A stretch of 64,000 nt of DNA from Deltaproteobacteria bacterium SG8_13 (lineage in GTDB: Bacteria > Desulfobacterota > Desulfobacteria > Desulfobacterales > SG8-13), in assembly GCA_001303025.1 (NCBI GenBank), contig LJNK01000003.1, forward strand, positions 36,537 through 100,536. The letters are read 5' to 3'. Below, piece by piece: positions 35,098 to 43,647 of the stretch. The first letter of the stretch is position 1. Every line of letters starts with the position of its first letter. The notes under the pieces were generated by a model, which was not told the DNA's origin, made no database searches, and saw only the letters and a program-made list of their open reading frames with translations. A program made the position numbers and the translations under genes.

Positions 35098-37011
35098 ATG
35101 GGCAGGAACTGGAAAGAAAAGATTACCACTCCCGATCACGTCATGCGGTTGATCAAACCGGGAATGAGCATTTTCATCGGAACCGGCGTGGCCGAACCGC
35201 GCACACTGGTCAAAACCCTGATGAGTCAGAATCTCGGCAACCTGCAGGATCTGGAAATTGTCCAACTGGTCAGCTTTGGAGACGCGATTTCTCTGCAGGA
35301 GTTGCGCTCCCAAAAATACCGGTTGAAAACGTTTTTCTCCGGTTGGGTAGCACACGAGGCCATCGTCGAAGGACAGGTGGATCTGGTGCCGAGTCGATTC
35401 GTCTGGATTCCGCGGCTGATAGAATCCGGCTTGATCCCCGTAAACGTGGCGTTTGTCCAGATCACGCCGCCGGATGAAAGCGGGAACTGCAGCCTCGGCG
35501 TTGCCATCGATGTCGCTCGTCAGGCCATGGAGCAGGCGTCTATCGTTGTTGGTGAAATCAACAGCTGGATCCCTCGGACCTTCGGCGACACCTTCGTGCA
35601 CGTTTCCGATTTTTCCCACCTGGTACTTTCAAACGATCCACCGATATTTTTCGATCGCTGGCCGACAGATGCAGTATACGACCAGGTTGCCACCAATGTC
35701 TCCGCGTTAGTGGAGGATCGCAGCTGTATCGCATTTTCCATCGGGCCGCTTTTCGAGGCCCTCGGCAGGTGTCTAACCCACAAGAAGCACCTGGGGGTGC
35801 ACTCGCCCTTTTTCACCGATTCCCTAATGGATCTGGTGCAGAGTGGCGCGGTCACCAATCGCTACAAGGGTACCTATCGGGGAAAGTCCCTGGCATCCTA
35901 TGCCATCGGCAGCCAGCAGCTGCTGGACTGGCTGAACCAAAATCCACTGGTAGAATTTCAAAGTGTGGACAAGGTGTTCGACCCCGGCCAAATAGGGCGC
36001 AATCCACAGTTTGTAGCGATCTTGCCCGCTCGCAAGATGGACCTGCTGGGAGGAATCGCCCTTCTGATCGGCAAGGGAAACATTGCCGCCGGACCGACCG
36101 AAGTGCTCGATTTTATCCACGGCGCCGAAATCTCTCCCGGTGGCCGGACCATATTTGCACTTCCGAGTCGCAACCGTGATGGACAACCGAACATACTGAT
36201 TTCCGTCAAAGACTATCCGAACCAGTTCCCCCTGCACGAATCGGTGGATCTAGTGGTCACCGAATACGGAGTCGCCCGGCTGCGCGGCTACTCTCTTAGA
36301 GAACGGGCCCAGGCGCTCATCGATATCGCCCATCCGGATGACCGTCCGCTGCTGATCGAACAGGCCAGGAACCGGCACATCATCTATCCCGACCAGGTTT
36401 ACATTCCGGAAAGCGCCCACCTGTACCCATCCGCCATCGATGAAACCCACCTTTTCAAAGGGGATGTCCGGATCCGCTTCCGGCCGATAAAACCCTCGGA
36501 TGAAGAAGAAATGCGCCGGCTGTTCTACCGTTTCTCGGACAAATCGGTTTATTATCGATATTTTGGTCACGTGAAATCGATGCCGCACGCCAAAATCCAG
36601 GAGTACGTCAACGTCGACTGGGGCCGCACCATGTCGATTGTCGGCATTGCCGAAAGCGACGACCGGAGCCGGTTGATCGCCGAAGCACGATACATCAGAG
36701 AGGACGTGCGGCCACTGGCCGAAATCGTTTTTGTGGTGGATGAGGCCTACCAGGGACTGGGAATCGCCTCCTTTCTTTTCCAGCTGCTGATGCGGCTGGC
36801 AAAAGAGCGAGGCGTGGAAGGGTTCACCGCCGATGTTCTCTTTTCCAACCAGGCGATGATGAAAGTTTTTCGCAAAGGAACACATTCCCTGACAGCCAAA
36901 CTGCAAAACGGCATCTACCAGGTGGAAATCCCCCTTGGTCCCGGGCGCCCCGAACCATTAACGCATACACGTCAGCAAGCAGCAAACGGGAGGCAGGGTC
37001 ATGTCCAGTAA
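35098..37011 (+). CDS. Acetyl-CoA hydrolase/transferase-like protein fused to a GNAT domain
   Basis: 637 aa. ATG 35098 follows GAGGAG. Residues 8-445 align with the acetyl-CoA hydrolase/4-hydroxybutyrate CoA-transferase family (GTGVAEPRTLV, QITPPDESGNCSLG, VVTEYGVARLRGYSLRERA, then IAHPDDRP). Residues 458-612 form a GNAT acetyltransferase (FRPIKPSDEEEMRRLFY, and the acetyl-CoA loop YQGLGIASFLFQLL). The catalytic Glu of 4-hydroxybutyrate CoA-transferase lies in an HTEMFSD motif; here the segment reads HSPFFTD, with Pro237 at that place. The N-terminal domain may therefore bind CoA esters without transferring CoA. The 3' end overlaps the kinase-like gene by 11 nt. Confidence 0.9.
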   Translation: MGRNWKEKITTPDHVMRLIKPGMSIFIGTGVAEPRTLVKTLMSQNLGNLQDLEIVQLVSFGDAISLQELRSQKYRLKTFFSGWVAHEAIVEGQVDLVPSRFVWIPRLIESGLIPVNVAFVQITPPDESGNCSLGVAIDVARQAMEQASIVVGEINSWIPRTFGDTFVHVSDFSHLVLSNDPPIFFDRWPTDAVYDQVATNVSALVEDRSCIAFSIGPLFEALGRCLTHKKHLGVHSPFFTDSLMDLVQSGAVTNRYKGTYRGKSLASYAIGSQQLLDWLNQNPLVEFQSVDKVFDPGQIGRNPQFVAILPARKMDLLGGIALLIGKGNIAAGPTEVLDFIHGAEISPGGRTIFALPSRNRDGQPNILISVKDYPNQFPLHESVDLVVTEYGVARLRGYSLRERAQALIDIAHPDDRPLLIEQARNRHIIYPDQVYIPESAHLYPSAIDETHLFKGDVRIRFRPIKPSDEEEMRRLFYRFSDKSVYYRYFGHVKSMPHAKIQEYVNVDWGRTMSIVGIAESDDRSRLIAEARYIREDVRPLAEIVFVVDEAYQGLGIASFLFQLLMRLAKERGVEGFTADVLFSNQAMMKVFRKGTHSLTAKLQNGIYQVEIPLGPGRPEPLTHTRQQAANGRQGHVQ

Positions 37012-37672
37012 AATAAGGTCCATCGAGCAAATTATCGAGGAACAGGTTCAAAAATGGCAGATCTCCAAGATGGAGAAGAAGTCTGCGGTCGCAATCCGAC
37101 CGGTGATCACCGTTTCTCGGGAGCCGGGCAGCGGGGGCCGGGTCCTGGCCCAAAAACTGGCGGACAAACACCACATGGATCTGTTTCACCAGGAGCTCCT
37201 TCATGAGATAGCGGCCAGTGCCAAGGTCAGCCGGGTATTTCTGCACACGCTGGATGAAAAGGGTCTCACCGTGCTCGAAGACTGGATCGCCTCGCTGGTT
37301 CACCAGCGGCATCTGTGGCCGGACCAGTACCAGCAACACTTGATGAAGGTGGTGGGAACCATCGGAAAACATGGGAATGCAGTGGTCGTGGGGCGAGGAG
37401 CGAACTTCATCCTGCCGCCCGAAGGGCGGCTGCGGGTGCGCGTCATCTCCCCGCTGGAGGTTCGCATCGAAAACCTGGTGAAGCAATACGGTGCAACGGC
37501 CTCCGATGCCAAGCGACGTATCATCCGAACGGAAAATGAACGTCAGGCATTTATTCGAAAGTATTTCAATGCCGACATAGCCAACCCGATCCATTACGAT
37601 CTGGTGGTAAACACCGGTACGCTGCAACTCGACCAGGCCGTGGATACCGTCTCGATTGCGGCCGGCCTGTGA
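37001..37672 (+). CDS. Cytidylate-kinase-like protein
   Basis: 223-aa P-loop protein of the cytidylate-kinase-like family. The opening helix (SIEQIIEEQVQKWQ) precedes the core VITVSREPGSGGRVLAQKLA, in which the expected GxGGK[ST] loop reads EPGSGGRVLA, without the usual Lys-Ser/Thr pair. The segments FHQELLHEIA and GNAVVVGRGANFIL follow the family pattern, as does RIIRTENERQAFIRKYF. True CMP kinases have GPSGSGKGT, so this is probably not Cmk. The GGGAGG site lies within the 3' end of the CoA-transferase gene. Close coupling suggests a functional link, unknown at present. Confidence 0.82.
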   Translation: MSSKIRSIEQIIEEQVQKWQISKMEKKSAVAIRPVITVSREPGSGGRVLAQKLADKHHMDLFHQELLHEIAASAKVSRVFLHTLDEKGLTVLEDWIASLVHQRHLWPDQYQQHLMKVVGTIGKHGNAVVVGRGANFILPPEGRLRVRVISPLEVRIENLVKQYGATASDAKRRIIRTENERQAFIRKYFNADIANPIHYDLVVNTGTLQLDQAVDTVSIAAGL

Positions 37673-37674
37673 GA

Positions 37675-38094
37675 TCAATTGTCGGCTTTTGACGACGAGG
37701 GCAGCGGAATCTTAAAAAACTCTACTCCCTCTTCCTGCAGCGTCTTCTCCTCCTCCTGGGTGCTGGTCCCCCTTATATTCCGGGGTTCGGTGACACCGAA
37801 GTGCATCTTCAGCGCTTCCTTGGCAAAGTCGGGGCCAACGTTGTCGAAATTCTTTTCCACGTACTCGGCCACCTGGCTGCCGATAAGGGCCAATTGGTCC
37901 GTGGAAAGCTTTGGTCTGTTGCCGGAAGTCGATGATTTGATGGCAAAGGCTGACGGCATACGGGACACGGTCGTATCTTCGCACATCGGGCAGGCGACAA
38001 GCCCCCTCTTTTTCTGGTCCAGATAAGCTTTCTCGTCTTCAAACCACCCTTCGAATGAGTGGCCGTTGACACACTGCAGGTCGTAGGCGATCAT
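37675..38094 (-). CDS. DUF1178 family protein
   Basis: 139 aa. ATG 38094 is chosen because the protein MIAYDLQCVNGHSFEGWFED starts in the conserved DUF1178 way; the upstream extension looks non-coding. A CxxxH pair and the later CPMCEDTTVSRMPSA form a rubredoxin-like or zinc-ribbon site. The C-terminal half holds YVEKNFDNVGPDFAKEALKM and the family-typical GTSTQEEEKTLQEEGVEFFKI. Function unknown; members are found in alpha- and deltaproteobacteria. The ribosome-binding site is poor. It converges with the kinase-like gene with a 2-nt gap. Confidence 0.85.
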   Translation of the reverse strand: MIAYDLQCVNGHSFEGWFEDEKAYLDQKKRGLVACPMCEDTTVSRMPSAFAIKSSTSGNRPKLSTDQLALIGSQVAEYVEKNFDNVGPDFAKEALKMHFGVTEPRNIRGTSTQEEEKTLQEEGVEFFKIPLPSSSKADN

Positions 38095-38362
38095 CTGCGT
38101 TGCCAGCCGAATAAATGGGATCAATCTATATCGGTAACACCCGAAACCGATATCTTGTAAGCTAAAAATAACACACATCTGCCGGTTTATAAACAGGCAA
38201 AACGGAAATTGTCGAACCGGACCATACCGGCAGCGAAGAGGCTCACCGCTGGCTATAGGGGAGCTGCTGCGTGTCACGCAAAACCGTTATCCAAAGAAAA
38301 CATTGACAGATCGCAGGGATTCATCAAAAATATATAGGCAAACTCAGGCAGACAGGGAAAGG

Positions 38363-39028
38363 ATGATGATGAGATCGCCAATTGCTCTGATGATCGCACT
38401 AACGGTGGCGGGTTTCTTGCTGGTCGGCACACCTGCCGCCGGGACCATGTATGTTACCGATATTCTGCGACTGACGCTGCGCAGCGGCCCCGGCACCGGC
38501 GGCGATATTTTGGGGGTCATTTCATCCGGCCAGCCCCTGGAGGTCGTCTCCGAAATCGATCAGTGGTCCCAGGTCCGACTTCCCGACGGCAGGGAAGGCT
38601 GGGTGCCCAGCCGCTATCTGACTTCTGAACGAACGGCAGAACTCAAGCTGGCCCGTCTGCAGCAGCAATTCGACGCACAGAAAAATGAACTCGACGCCAG
38701 TCGTTCGGAGGTTGCCGAGTTAAAAAAACAGAACCAGATCCTGCAGGCCGATCTGGCTCAGCAAAGCCGGCAAGCGGAGGAGGCCACCAGGGCGTACAAC
38801 ACCCTCAAAGAGGAATCGGCAGATTTTCTCAAACTCAAAGCCGAGCACGAAACCACCCTGGCGAAGGCAACCGAACAGTCGGGAATCATCATCGGGTTGG
38901 AAAAGGAACTCACCCGGCTGGAAACACAGCGGCTGGTGCGCTGGTTCCTCGCCGGTGCCGGCGTGCTGCTGCTCGGTTTTGTCATCGGTTTCAGCGCCAA
39001 GCGGCAGCGTCGAAAATACCTTGCCTGA
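38363..39028 (+). CDS. SH3-domain, coiled-coil, membrane-anchored protein (TIGR04211/YgiM type)
   Basis: 221 aa. Three ATGs in a row stand at 38363-38371 after AGGGAAAGG; the first is taken. Signal peptide (1-28, ending PAAG), bacterial SH3 domain (about 30-90: YVTDILRLTLRSGPGTGGDI, WSQVRLPDGREGWVPSRYL), coiled coil (about 95-185) and a C-terminal helix WFLAGAGVLLLGFVIGFSA with a basic tail. This is the YgiM/TIGR04211 layout. The SH3 part would lie in the periplasm, perhaps binding peptidoglycan. It precedes the CNNM-type transporter by 133 nt, which has its own promoter. Confidence 0.9.
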   Translation: MMMRSPIALMIALTVAGFLLVGTPAAGTMYVTDILRLTLRSGPGTGGDILGVISSGQPLEVVSEIDQWSQVRLPDGREGWVPSRYLTSERTAELKLARLQQQFDAQKNELDASRSEVAELKKQNQILQADLAQQSRQAEEATRAYNTLKEESADFLKLKAEHETTLAKATEQSGIIIGLEKELTRLETQRLVRWFLAGAGVLLLGFVIGFSAKRQRRKYLA

Positions 39029-39079
39029 CCGGCAGGTGGCGGTGAGCGGTTTCCTTTCTGCCAGTTGCAAAATAGGAAA

Positions 39080-39108
39080 TTGACATCACCGGTGATAACT
39101 ACTATATT
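39080..39108 (+). promoter_or_regulatory. Consensus promoter with palindromic spacer before the CNNM-type gene
   Basis: TTGACA (39080-39085, exact) and TATATT (39103-39108, 5 of 6) are spaced by the ideal 17 nt. The first ten spacer bases, TCACCGGTGA (39086-39095), are a perfect palindrome and may be an operator. The start would be near 39115, 47 nt before the ATG. Confidence 0.65.
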
Positions 39109-39161
39109 TACCACGTGATTCCAATAGGATCCATACCGCCAACAAACCAGACAGACGATCA

Positions 39162-40382
39162 ATGACAGGACAGATAATTCTCCTGTGTGCGCTGATACTC
39201 CTATCGGGTTTTTTCTCCAGCGCAGAAACAGCGCTTTTTACCATCGGTAAAGTCAAAGCCCGGCACCTCGCCAAACAAGGTTCCAGGGCCAATCGCCTCA
39301 TCAAAAAGATGAAGGATGACCCCCACAGGCTTCTTTCCACCATCCTGATCGGCAACAACCTGGTAAATGTCGGCGCTTCGGCCCTGGCCACCTCGCTGAC
39401 CATCAAGCTGGTTTCCAACCATCCCGTGGGCATTACCACCGGCATCATGACCCTGCTGATCCTCGTGTTCGGCGAAATCTTTCCCAAATCGGTCGCCACC
39501 CGCAACAACATATTGATTGCCAGAATGGTAATTTTGCCGATCTATTGGCTGTCGATCCTGTTTCGCCCACTGATCCTGTTTCTGAACTTTATCCCCCGAC
39601 TAACTTCCAGTTTCAAAAGCAAGACCACGCTGACCGAAGAAGACCTGATGACCTTCGTTGAGGTGGTCAAGGAGGAAGGGGAGATCAAGGAAGAGGAAAA
39701 GGAACTGATCGAAAACATATTCGAATTCGACGACAAGAGTGTCTCTGAAGTGATGCGCCCGCGGGCGGACATGTTCGTTGTCGACATCGACGAAGATTTG
39801 AACCTGGGGCAGATCCTGAAATCCGGATTCACCCGCATTCCGGTGATCAAAGGCGACGTCGATCACGTCATCGGCATTCTGAACGTCAAGGACCTGTTTG
39901 CACAACACATCGGCGCCAACGGTGATATCAACATACTGAAAATTATCACCAAGCCGTATTTCGTGCCGGAAAACAAAAAACTCGATTCTCTGTTCCAGGC
40001 CTTCCAGAACCGCAAGCAGCACATGGCTATCGTTGTGGATGAGCACGGCGGGGTCTCCGGGCTGATCACCCTGGAGGACGCACTCGAGGAAATCGTCGGT
40101 GACATCGTCGATGAAACCGACAAGGCCGAGCCACAGATCGTCAAGGTCAAAAGCGGCGAGTGGCTGGTTCCCGGAAAGTCCGAAATCGAAGAGGTAAACG
40201 AAAAAATACCGATGGCGATTCCCGAATCGAAGGACTACGACACTTTTTCCGGCTATGTGCTCAACACTATCGAGAGGATACCGCGGGAAAAAGAGCAGAT
40301 TGCAATCGGGAAGTTTCTGGTCACCGTCAACGCGATGGACGGCAATCGCATCCGCGAATATATTGTGCGGCAGGAAAAATAA
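39162..40382 (+). CDS. CNNM/CorC-type transporter (DUF21-CBS-CBS-CorC)
   Basis: 406-aa membrane protein, formerly 'hemolysin'. The DUF21/CNNM membrane domain (1-135) has the motif FFSSAETALFTIGKVKA and later VFGEIFPKSVATRN. The acidic EEGEIKEEEKELIENIFEF helix leads into two CBS domains (about 190-310: VMRPRADMFVVDID..., VDEHGGVSGLITLEDALEEI). The CorC_HlyC domain follows (about 325-402). Members export Mg2+ or other divalent ions, with CBS domains sensing nucleotides. In this window the diadenylate cyclase and the K+ channel are neighbours. Ribosome-binding site weak; promoter at 39080. Confidence 0.93.
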   Translation: MTGQIILLCALILLSGFFSSAETALFTIGKVKARHLAKQGSRANRLIKKMKDDPHRLLSTILIGNNLVNVGASALATSLTIKLVSNHPVGITTGIMTLLILVFGEIFPKSVATRNNILIARMVILPIYWLSILFRPLILFLNFIPRLTSSFKSKTTLTEEDLMTFVEVVKEEGEIKEEEKELIENIFEFDDKSVSEVMRPRADMFVVDIDEDLNLGQILKSGFTRIPVIKGDVDHVIGILNVKDLFAQHIGANGDINILKIITKPYFVPENKKLDSLFQAFQNRKQHMAIVVDEHGGVSGLITLEDALEEIVGDIVDETDKAEPQIVKVKSGEWLVPGKSEIEEVNEKIPMAIPESKDYDTFSGYVLNTIERIPREKEQIAIGKFLVTVNAMDGNRIREYIVRQEK

Positions 40383-40437
40383 CCCCGCTGAAACGCCTGG
40401 TCGGCAGGCGCCGCAAATCCCCGCATAGCCCTGCCCG

Positions 40438-41427
40438 CTACAGCATGTCATTCATGCCCTCCAGGTTCTCCTTCTTGCCGAGGAATACGATCACATCACC
40501 GGCGTCCAGTCTCTCCGAGGGCATGGGATTGAATATCATTTCGTCGGATTTCTTTTTGATTGCCACGATGATCACTCCGTAGTCCTGCCGCAGACGGCTC
40601 TCTATGAGGTTCTTGCCGATCAGGTGAGAACTCGAACCGACACGGGCCTCTTCCATCATCAGGCCCAGGTGTCGATTGGCCATCGCGATATCGATAAAAT
40701 CGACCACTGTCGGGCGTTTCAGCACCTCAGCCATCCGGCGCCCGCCCAAAACGTAAGGGCTGACGACCCGTGAAGCGCCGGCCTTGATAAGCTTGGCCTC
40801 GTTTCTTACATCCGATGCCCGGGATAGGACGAAGATGTCCGGGCGCAGTCCCCTGGCCGTGAGGGTGATAAACACATTGAGGGCGTCCGCACCGACCGCG
40901 CTGACCAGACCCTTGGCGCTCTGGATGCCGGCCTTTAGCAGCGTTTCTTCGGAAGTGGCGTCCATGTTCAGGTAAAGGTAGCGATTTTTCTCGAGCTCCT
41001 CGTTTTTGCCCGGATCCTCTTCGATGACGACGAAGGGAATGTTTTCCGATCGCAGCTCATCGCAAATGATGGTGCCGATGCGGCCGTATCCGCAGATAAC
41101 GAAATGATCTTTGAGTACGGAAATGTGCTTCTCCAATTTTCTTCTCCCGAACGTTCTGGCCAGTTCGCCTTCGATGAACATTTTCAGCAACGAGCCGATG
41201 GCGTAGGCGCCGATGGCAATACCCGTGCTGATAATAAAGATGGTAAGCAGGCGCCCGACACTCGAAAGCGGTTTGATCTCGCTGAAACCCACGGTGCTGA
41301 TGGTGATCACCGTCATATAGAGGGCATCGAACCAGGACATCCCCTCGATGATGACAAAACCGGCGGTGCCGAACACCAACGTCAGCAGCAACAGGATGAC
41401 TGCGATGCGGATTCCTCTGTAGTCCAT
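40438..41427 (-). CDS. Potassium channel with RCK (TrkA-N/TrkA-C) domain
   Basis: 329 aa with the MthK/Kch layout. Two helices (about 4-27 and 58-80) flank a pore helix and filter TISTVGFSE; the canonical TVGYG is TVGF here, as in several prokaryotic channels. The RCK N-domain starts HFVICGYGRIGTIICDEL. A TrkA-C domain fills about 245-325 (GKNLIESRLRQDYGVIIVAI, then LDAGDVIVFLG). ATG 41427 gives a protein starting just before the first helix; an ATG at 41457 would add 10 residues, and neither has a clear ribosome-binding site. TrkA-C domains in other bacteria bind c-di-AMP, and a cyclase lies nearby at 42185. Confidence 0.9.
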   Translation of the reverse strand: MDYRGIRIAVILLLLTLVFGTAGFVIIEGMSWFDALYMTVITISTVGFSEIKPLSSVGRLLTIFIISTGIAIGAYAIGSLLKMFIEGELARTFGRRKLEKHISVLKDHFVICGYGRIGTIICDELRSENIPFVVIEEDPGKNEELEKNRYLYLNMDATSEETLLKAGIQSAKGLVSAVGADALNVFITLTARGLRPDIFVLSRASDVRNEAKLIKAGASRVVSPYVLGGRRMAEVLKRPTVVDFIDIAMANRHLGLMMEEARVGSSSHLIGKNLIESRLRQDYGVIIVAIKKKSDEMIFNPMPSERLDAGDVIVFLGKKENLEGMNDML

Positions 41428-41618
41428 AACGGCAACTATACCACAAACATTGGCCATTGAGAACCGGCGCAGAAGCGGACACCGGTCTGCGTCACCGTGA
41501 ATTTTGCCCTGCTTGAACCCGATGTTTGCAACCCCGCATCCGCCTTTCGGAACCGCACCGACCGCTGCCGCCCTGCCGCCAATCCGGCAGTGTAACCCGG
41601 TTGGCTTTTGGCAGGATA

Positions 41619-41627
41619 TGTTATACT
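41619..41627 (+). promoter_or_regulatory. Extended -10 promoter element before DUF2914 and the cyclase
   Basis: TG-T-TATACT (TG at 41619-41620, TATACT 41622-41627) fits an extended -10 box. A start would fall near 41634, next to an AAGG-ATG that opens an 18-codon frame (41636-41692) whose TGA overlaps the DUF2914 ATG. It would drive the DUF2914-cyclase-MltF run. Confidence 0.45.
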
Positions 41628-41688
41628 ATCAAAGGATGAAAAAAATTCCCGAAACCACCTCCCGACAGCCGTCATCGGATAACCAGGC

Positions 41689-42177
41689 ATGAACATTGAC
41701 AGCCACAGCCGAATCAGGTCTTCGCTCTCGACACGGCAGACGCTCAACCTGAAGCCGCTGATCTGCCTATTGGCAATCATGGCTTGTGCGGCAACTGCCG
41801 TCTTTGCTGATGCCCCGTCCGGCGAAATATCATCACCCACCGCCGGTGGGGGACAGTTGATTCTCGGCAGCGCAACCGTCTCCGAGGCTGTCAAAAATGG
41901 AATCCCGTCTAACTCGGCCGTTGCCTTTTCCATCTCTCTCGGTCGAATATACTGCTTTACGGACTTTGTGGAAGTGGGCGCAAAAACGGTCATTTACCAC
42001 AACTGGTATTATCGTGACGATAAACGGGCATCCGTAAAACTGGCACTGCGTCCGCCCCGCTGGGCGACCTTCAGTTCGGTGGCGCTGCGAGATTCGGACA
42101 AGGGGCCCTGGCAGGTGGAAGTAACCACGGAAAATGGTGAAGTTCTGCAGATTCTTCGTTTCAGCGTAATCGATTGA
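41689..42177 (+). CDS. DUF2914 domain exported protein
   Basis: 162-aa predicted periplasmic protein. A long, hydrophilic N-terminus precedes a hydrophobic segment at about 21-41 (LNLKPLICLLAIMACAATAVFADA), a signal peptide. The DUF2914 domain (about 55-160) has VSEAVKNGIPSNSAVAFSIS, then IYCFTDFVEVGAKTVIYHNWYYRDDKRA and ATFSSVALRDSDKGPWQVEV. The fold is a small beta sandwich of unknown role, often next to envelope enzymes. A second DUF2914 protein lies at 51575-51982. The cyclase begins 7 nt downstream, so they are co-transcribed. Confidence 0.85.
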   Translation: MNIDSHSRIRSSLSTRQTLNLKPLICLLAIMACAATAVFADAPSGEISSPTAGGGQLILGSATVSEAVKNGIPSNSAVAFSISLGRIYCFTDFVEVGAKTVIYHNWYYRDDKRASVKLALRPPRWATFSSVALRDSDKGPWQVEVTTENGEVLQILRFSVID

Positions 42178-42184
42178 AGTAAAA

Positions 42185-43624
42185 ATGGACCCGGTTATTC
42201 AATTTCAGACAGCCATCCGCTGGCAAGACCTGGTAGACATCCTCATCACCAGCTACGTATTGTTCCGTTTTTATGTTTTGTTTCGCGGGACGAATGTGCT
42301 GCGGGTGCTGTTTGCACTGGCCTGTATCTGGTTCGCCCAGCGCATCGCAACGTCTGCCGGATTCATCGTGTCCGGCTGGATCTCCCAGGGGATCGTTGCG
42401 GCGGCAGCCCTGATCATCATCGTGGTATTCCGCAACGAAATTCGTGCCGTGCTGCAAACCCAGAACATTAAAGCGATCCTCTGGCAACTCCCCCGCAGGC
42501 AGACAACGACTCCTTTGGAGGTCATTGCGGAAAGCGCATTCGAAATGTCTCGCCGCCGAATCGGTGCCCTAATCGTGGTTCCCGGAAAAGAAGACCTGGA
42601 AGAACTTGTCCAGCACGGCATTTCCTGGCAGGGGACCGTTTCAAAAGAGATGATCATCAGTATATTTTGGCCCGACAACCCTGTGCACGACGGGGCGGCT
42701 GTCATACGCGGAAGCCGGGTTCAGGAGGTGGGCTGCATCCTGCCGCTGTCCAAGCGCGACGACCTGCCGTCAAGCTATGGCACGCGACACCGAGCAGCGC
42801 TGGGGCTGGTTGAAAGCTCCGATGCCATGGTGGTCATCGTATCCGAGGAAAGCCGGGCCGTGTCGATTGCCCGGAAGGGACGGATCAGTCAGGTCGCAAA
42901 CAAAGACCGCCTGGAACAGCTGTTGCGGACGCATACCGGAATTCGTCTGAAAGCCAAGCCGGGATTCATGAACGAGGGTCTGGAGTTCGCACTGGCGGGA
43001 ATCCTCTCCGTGCTCATTGTCACAGGCATCTGGTTCAGCATTACCCGCGGCCAGGACATCCTGGAAACCTTTGACGTTCCGGTCGAGTACGTGAACCGCG
43101 CCTCGCAGCTGGAAATTATGGACACATCGACAACGTCTGTTCAGCTTCGCCTCAGTGGGTCGCGCTCCATTATCGGCGCCATTCGACCCGACCAGCTGCG
43201 TGTGGTCATCGACCTGAGCCAGGCTGTAGACGGGAAAAACAACATCCCCATCAACAACGACAACTTAACCCTGCCCCCGGGTGTTATCCTCAATGACGTC
43301 AATCCGCACATCATCGAAGTGGCAATGGATGTGCTGATCGAGAAAGAGATTCCGGTTCAGGCAGACTGGATCGGGCTGCTGAATCCGGCCCTGATACTCA
43401 CCGAAGCTGTCATCACTCCCGAAAAGATCAACTTCATCGGCGGCAGGAATCTGCTGGACAGCATACGCACCATCTACACGGAAAAAATCCCGGTGGACCG
43501 GATTACCCGGTCGGAAGAAATCACCGTTTCACTCGATTTTAATCCGGCCAAACTCAAGATCTCTTCCGGAGACAAAAGCAAAGTTGCCGTCCGCTTCACC
43601 GTGACAAGCCGGCTGCCGCCATAA
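42185..43624 (+). CDS. cdaA: CdaA-type diadenylate cyclase fused to YbbR/CdaR domains
   Basis: 479 aa. Three N-terminal helices (about 14-32, 37-56, 66-82) lead into the DAC domain (about 105-245) with the conserved DGA (169-171, in NPVHDGAAVIRG) and RHR (201-203, in GTRHRAALGL) motifs that make c-di-AMP from two ATP. A fourth helix at about 268-286 is followed by roughly 190 extracytoplasmic residues built of two YbbR-like repeats (for example DVPVEYVNRASQLE, IDLSQAVDGKNNI, LPPGVILNDVNP). In Firmicutes CdaA and its regulator CdaR are separate proteins; here they are one chain. It sits 7 nt after DUF2914 and 23 nt before mltF. Highly likely active. Confidence 0.94.
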   Translation: MDPVIQFQTAIRWQDLVDILITSYVLFRFYVLFRGTNVLRVLFALACIWFAQRIATSAGFIVSGWISQGIVAAAALIIIVVFRNEIRAVLQTQNIKAILWQLPRRQTTTPLEVIAESAFEMSRRRIGALIVVPGKEDLEELVQHGISWQGTVSKEMIISIFWPDNPVHDGAAVIRGSRVQEVGCILPLSKRDDLPSSYGTRHRAALGLVESSDAMVVIVSEESRAVSIARKGRISQVANKDRLEQLLRTHTGIRLKAKPGFMNEGLEFALAGILSVLIVTGIWFSITRGQDILETFDVPVEYVNRASQLEIMDTSTTSVQLRLSGSRSIIGAIRPDQLRVVIDLSQAVDGKNNIPINNDNLTLPPGVILNDVNPHIIEVAMDVLIEKEIPVQADWIGLLNPALILTEAVITPEKINFIGGRNLLDSIRTIYTEKIPVDRITRSEEITVSLDFNPAKLKISSGDKSKVAVRFTVTSRLPP

Positions 43625-43647
43625 CCTGACAAGGCAAAAGGACGGAT

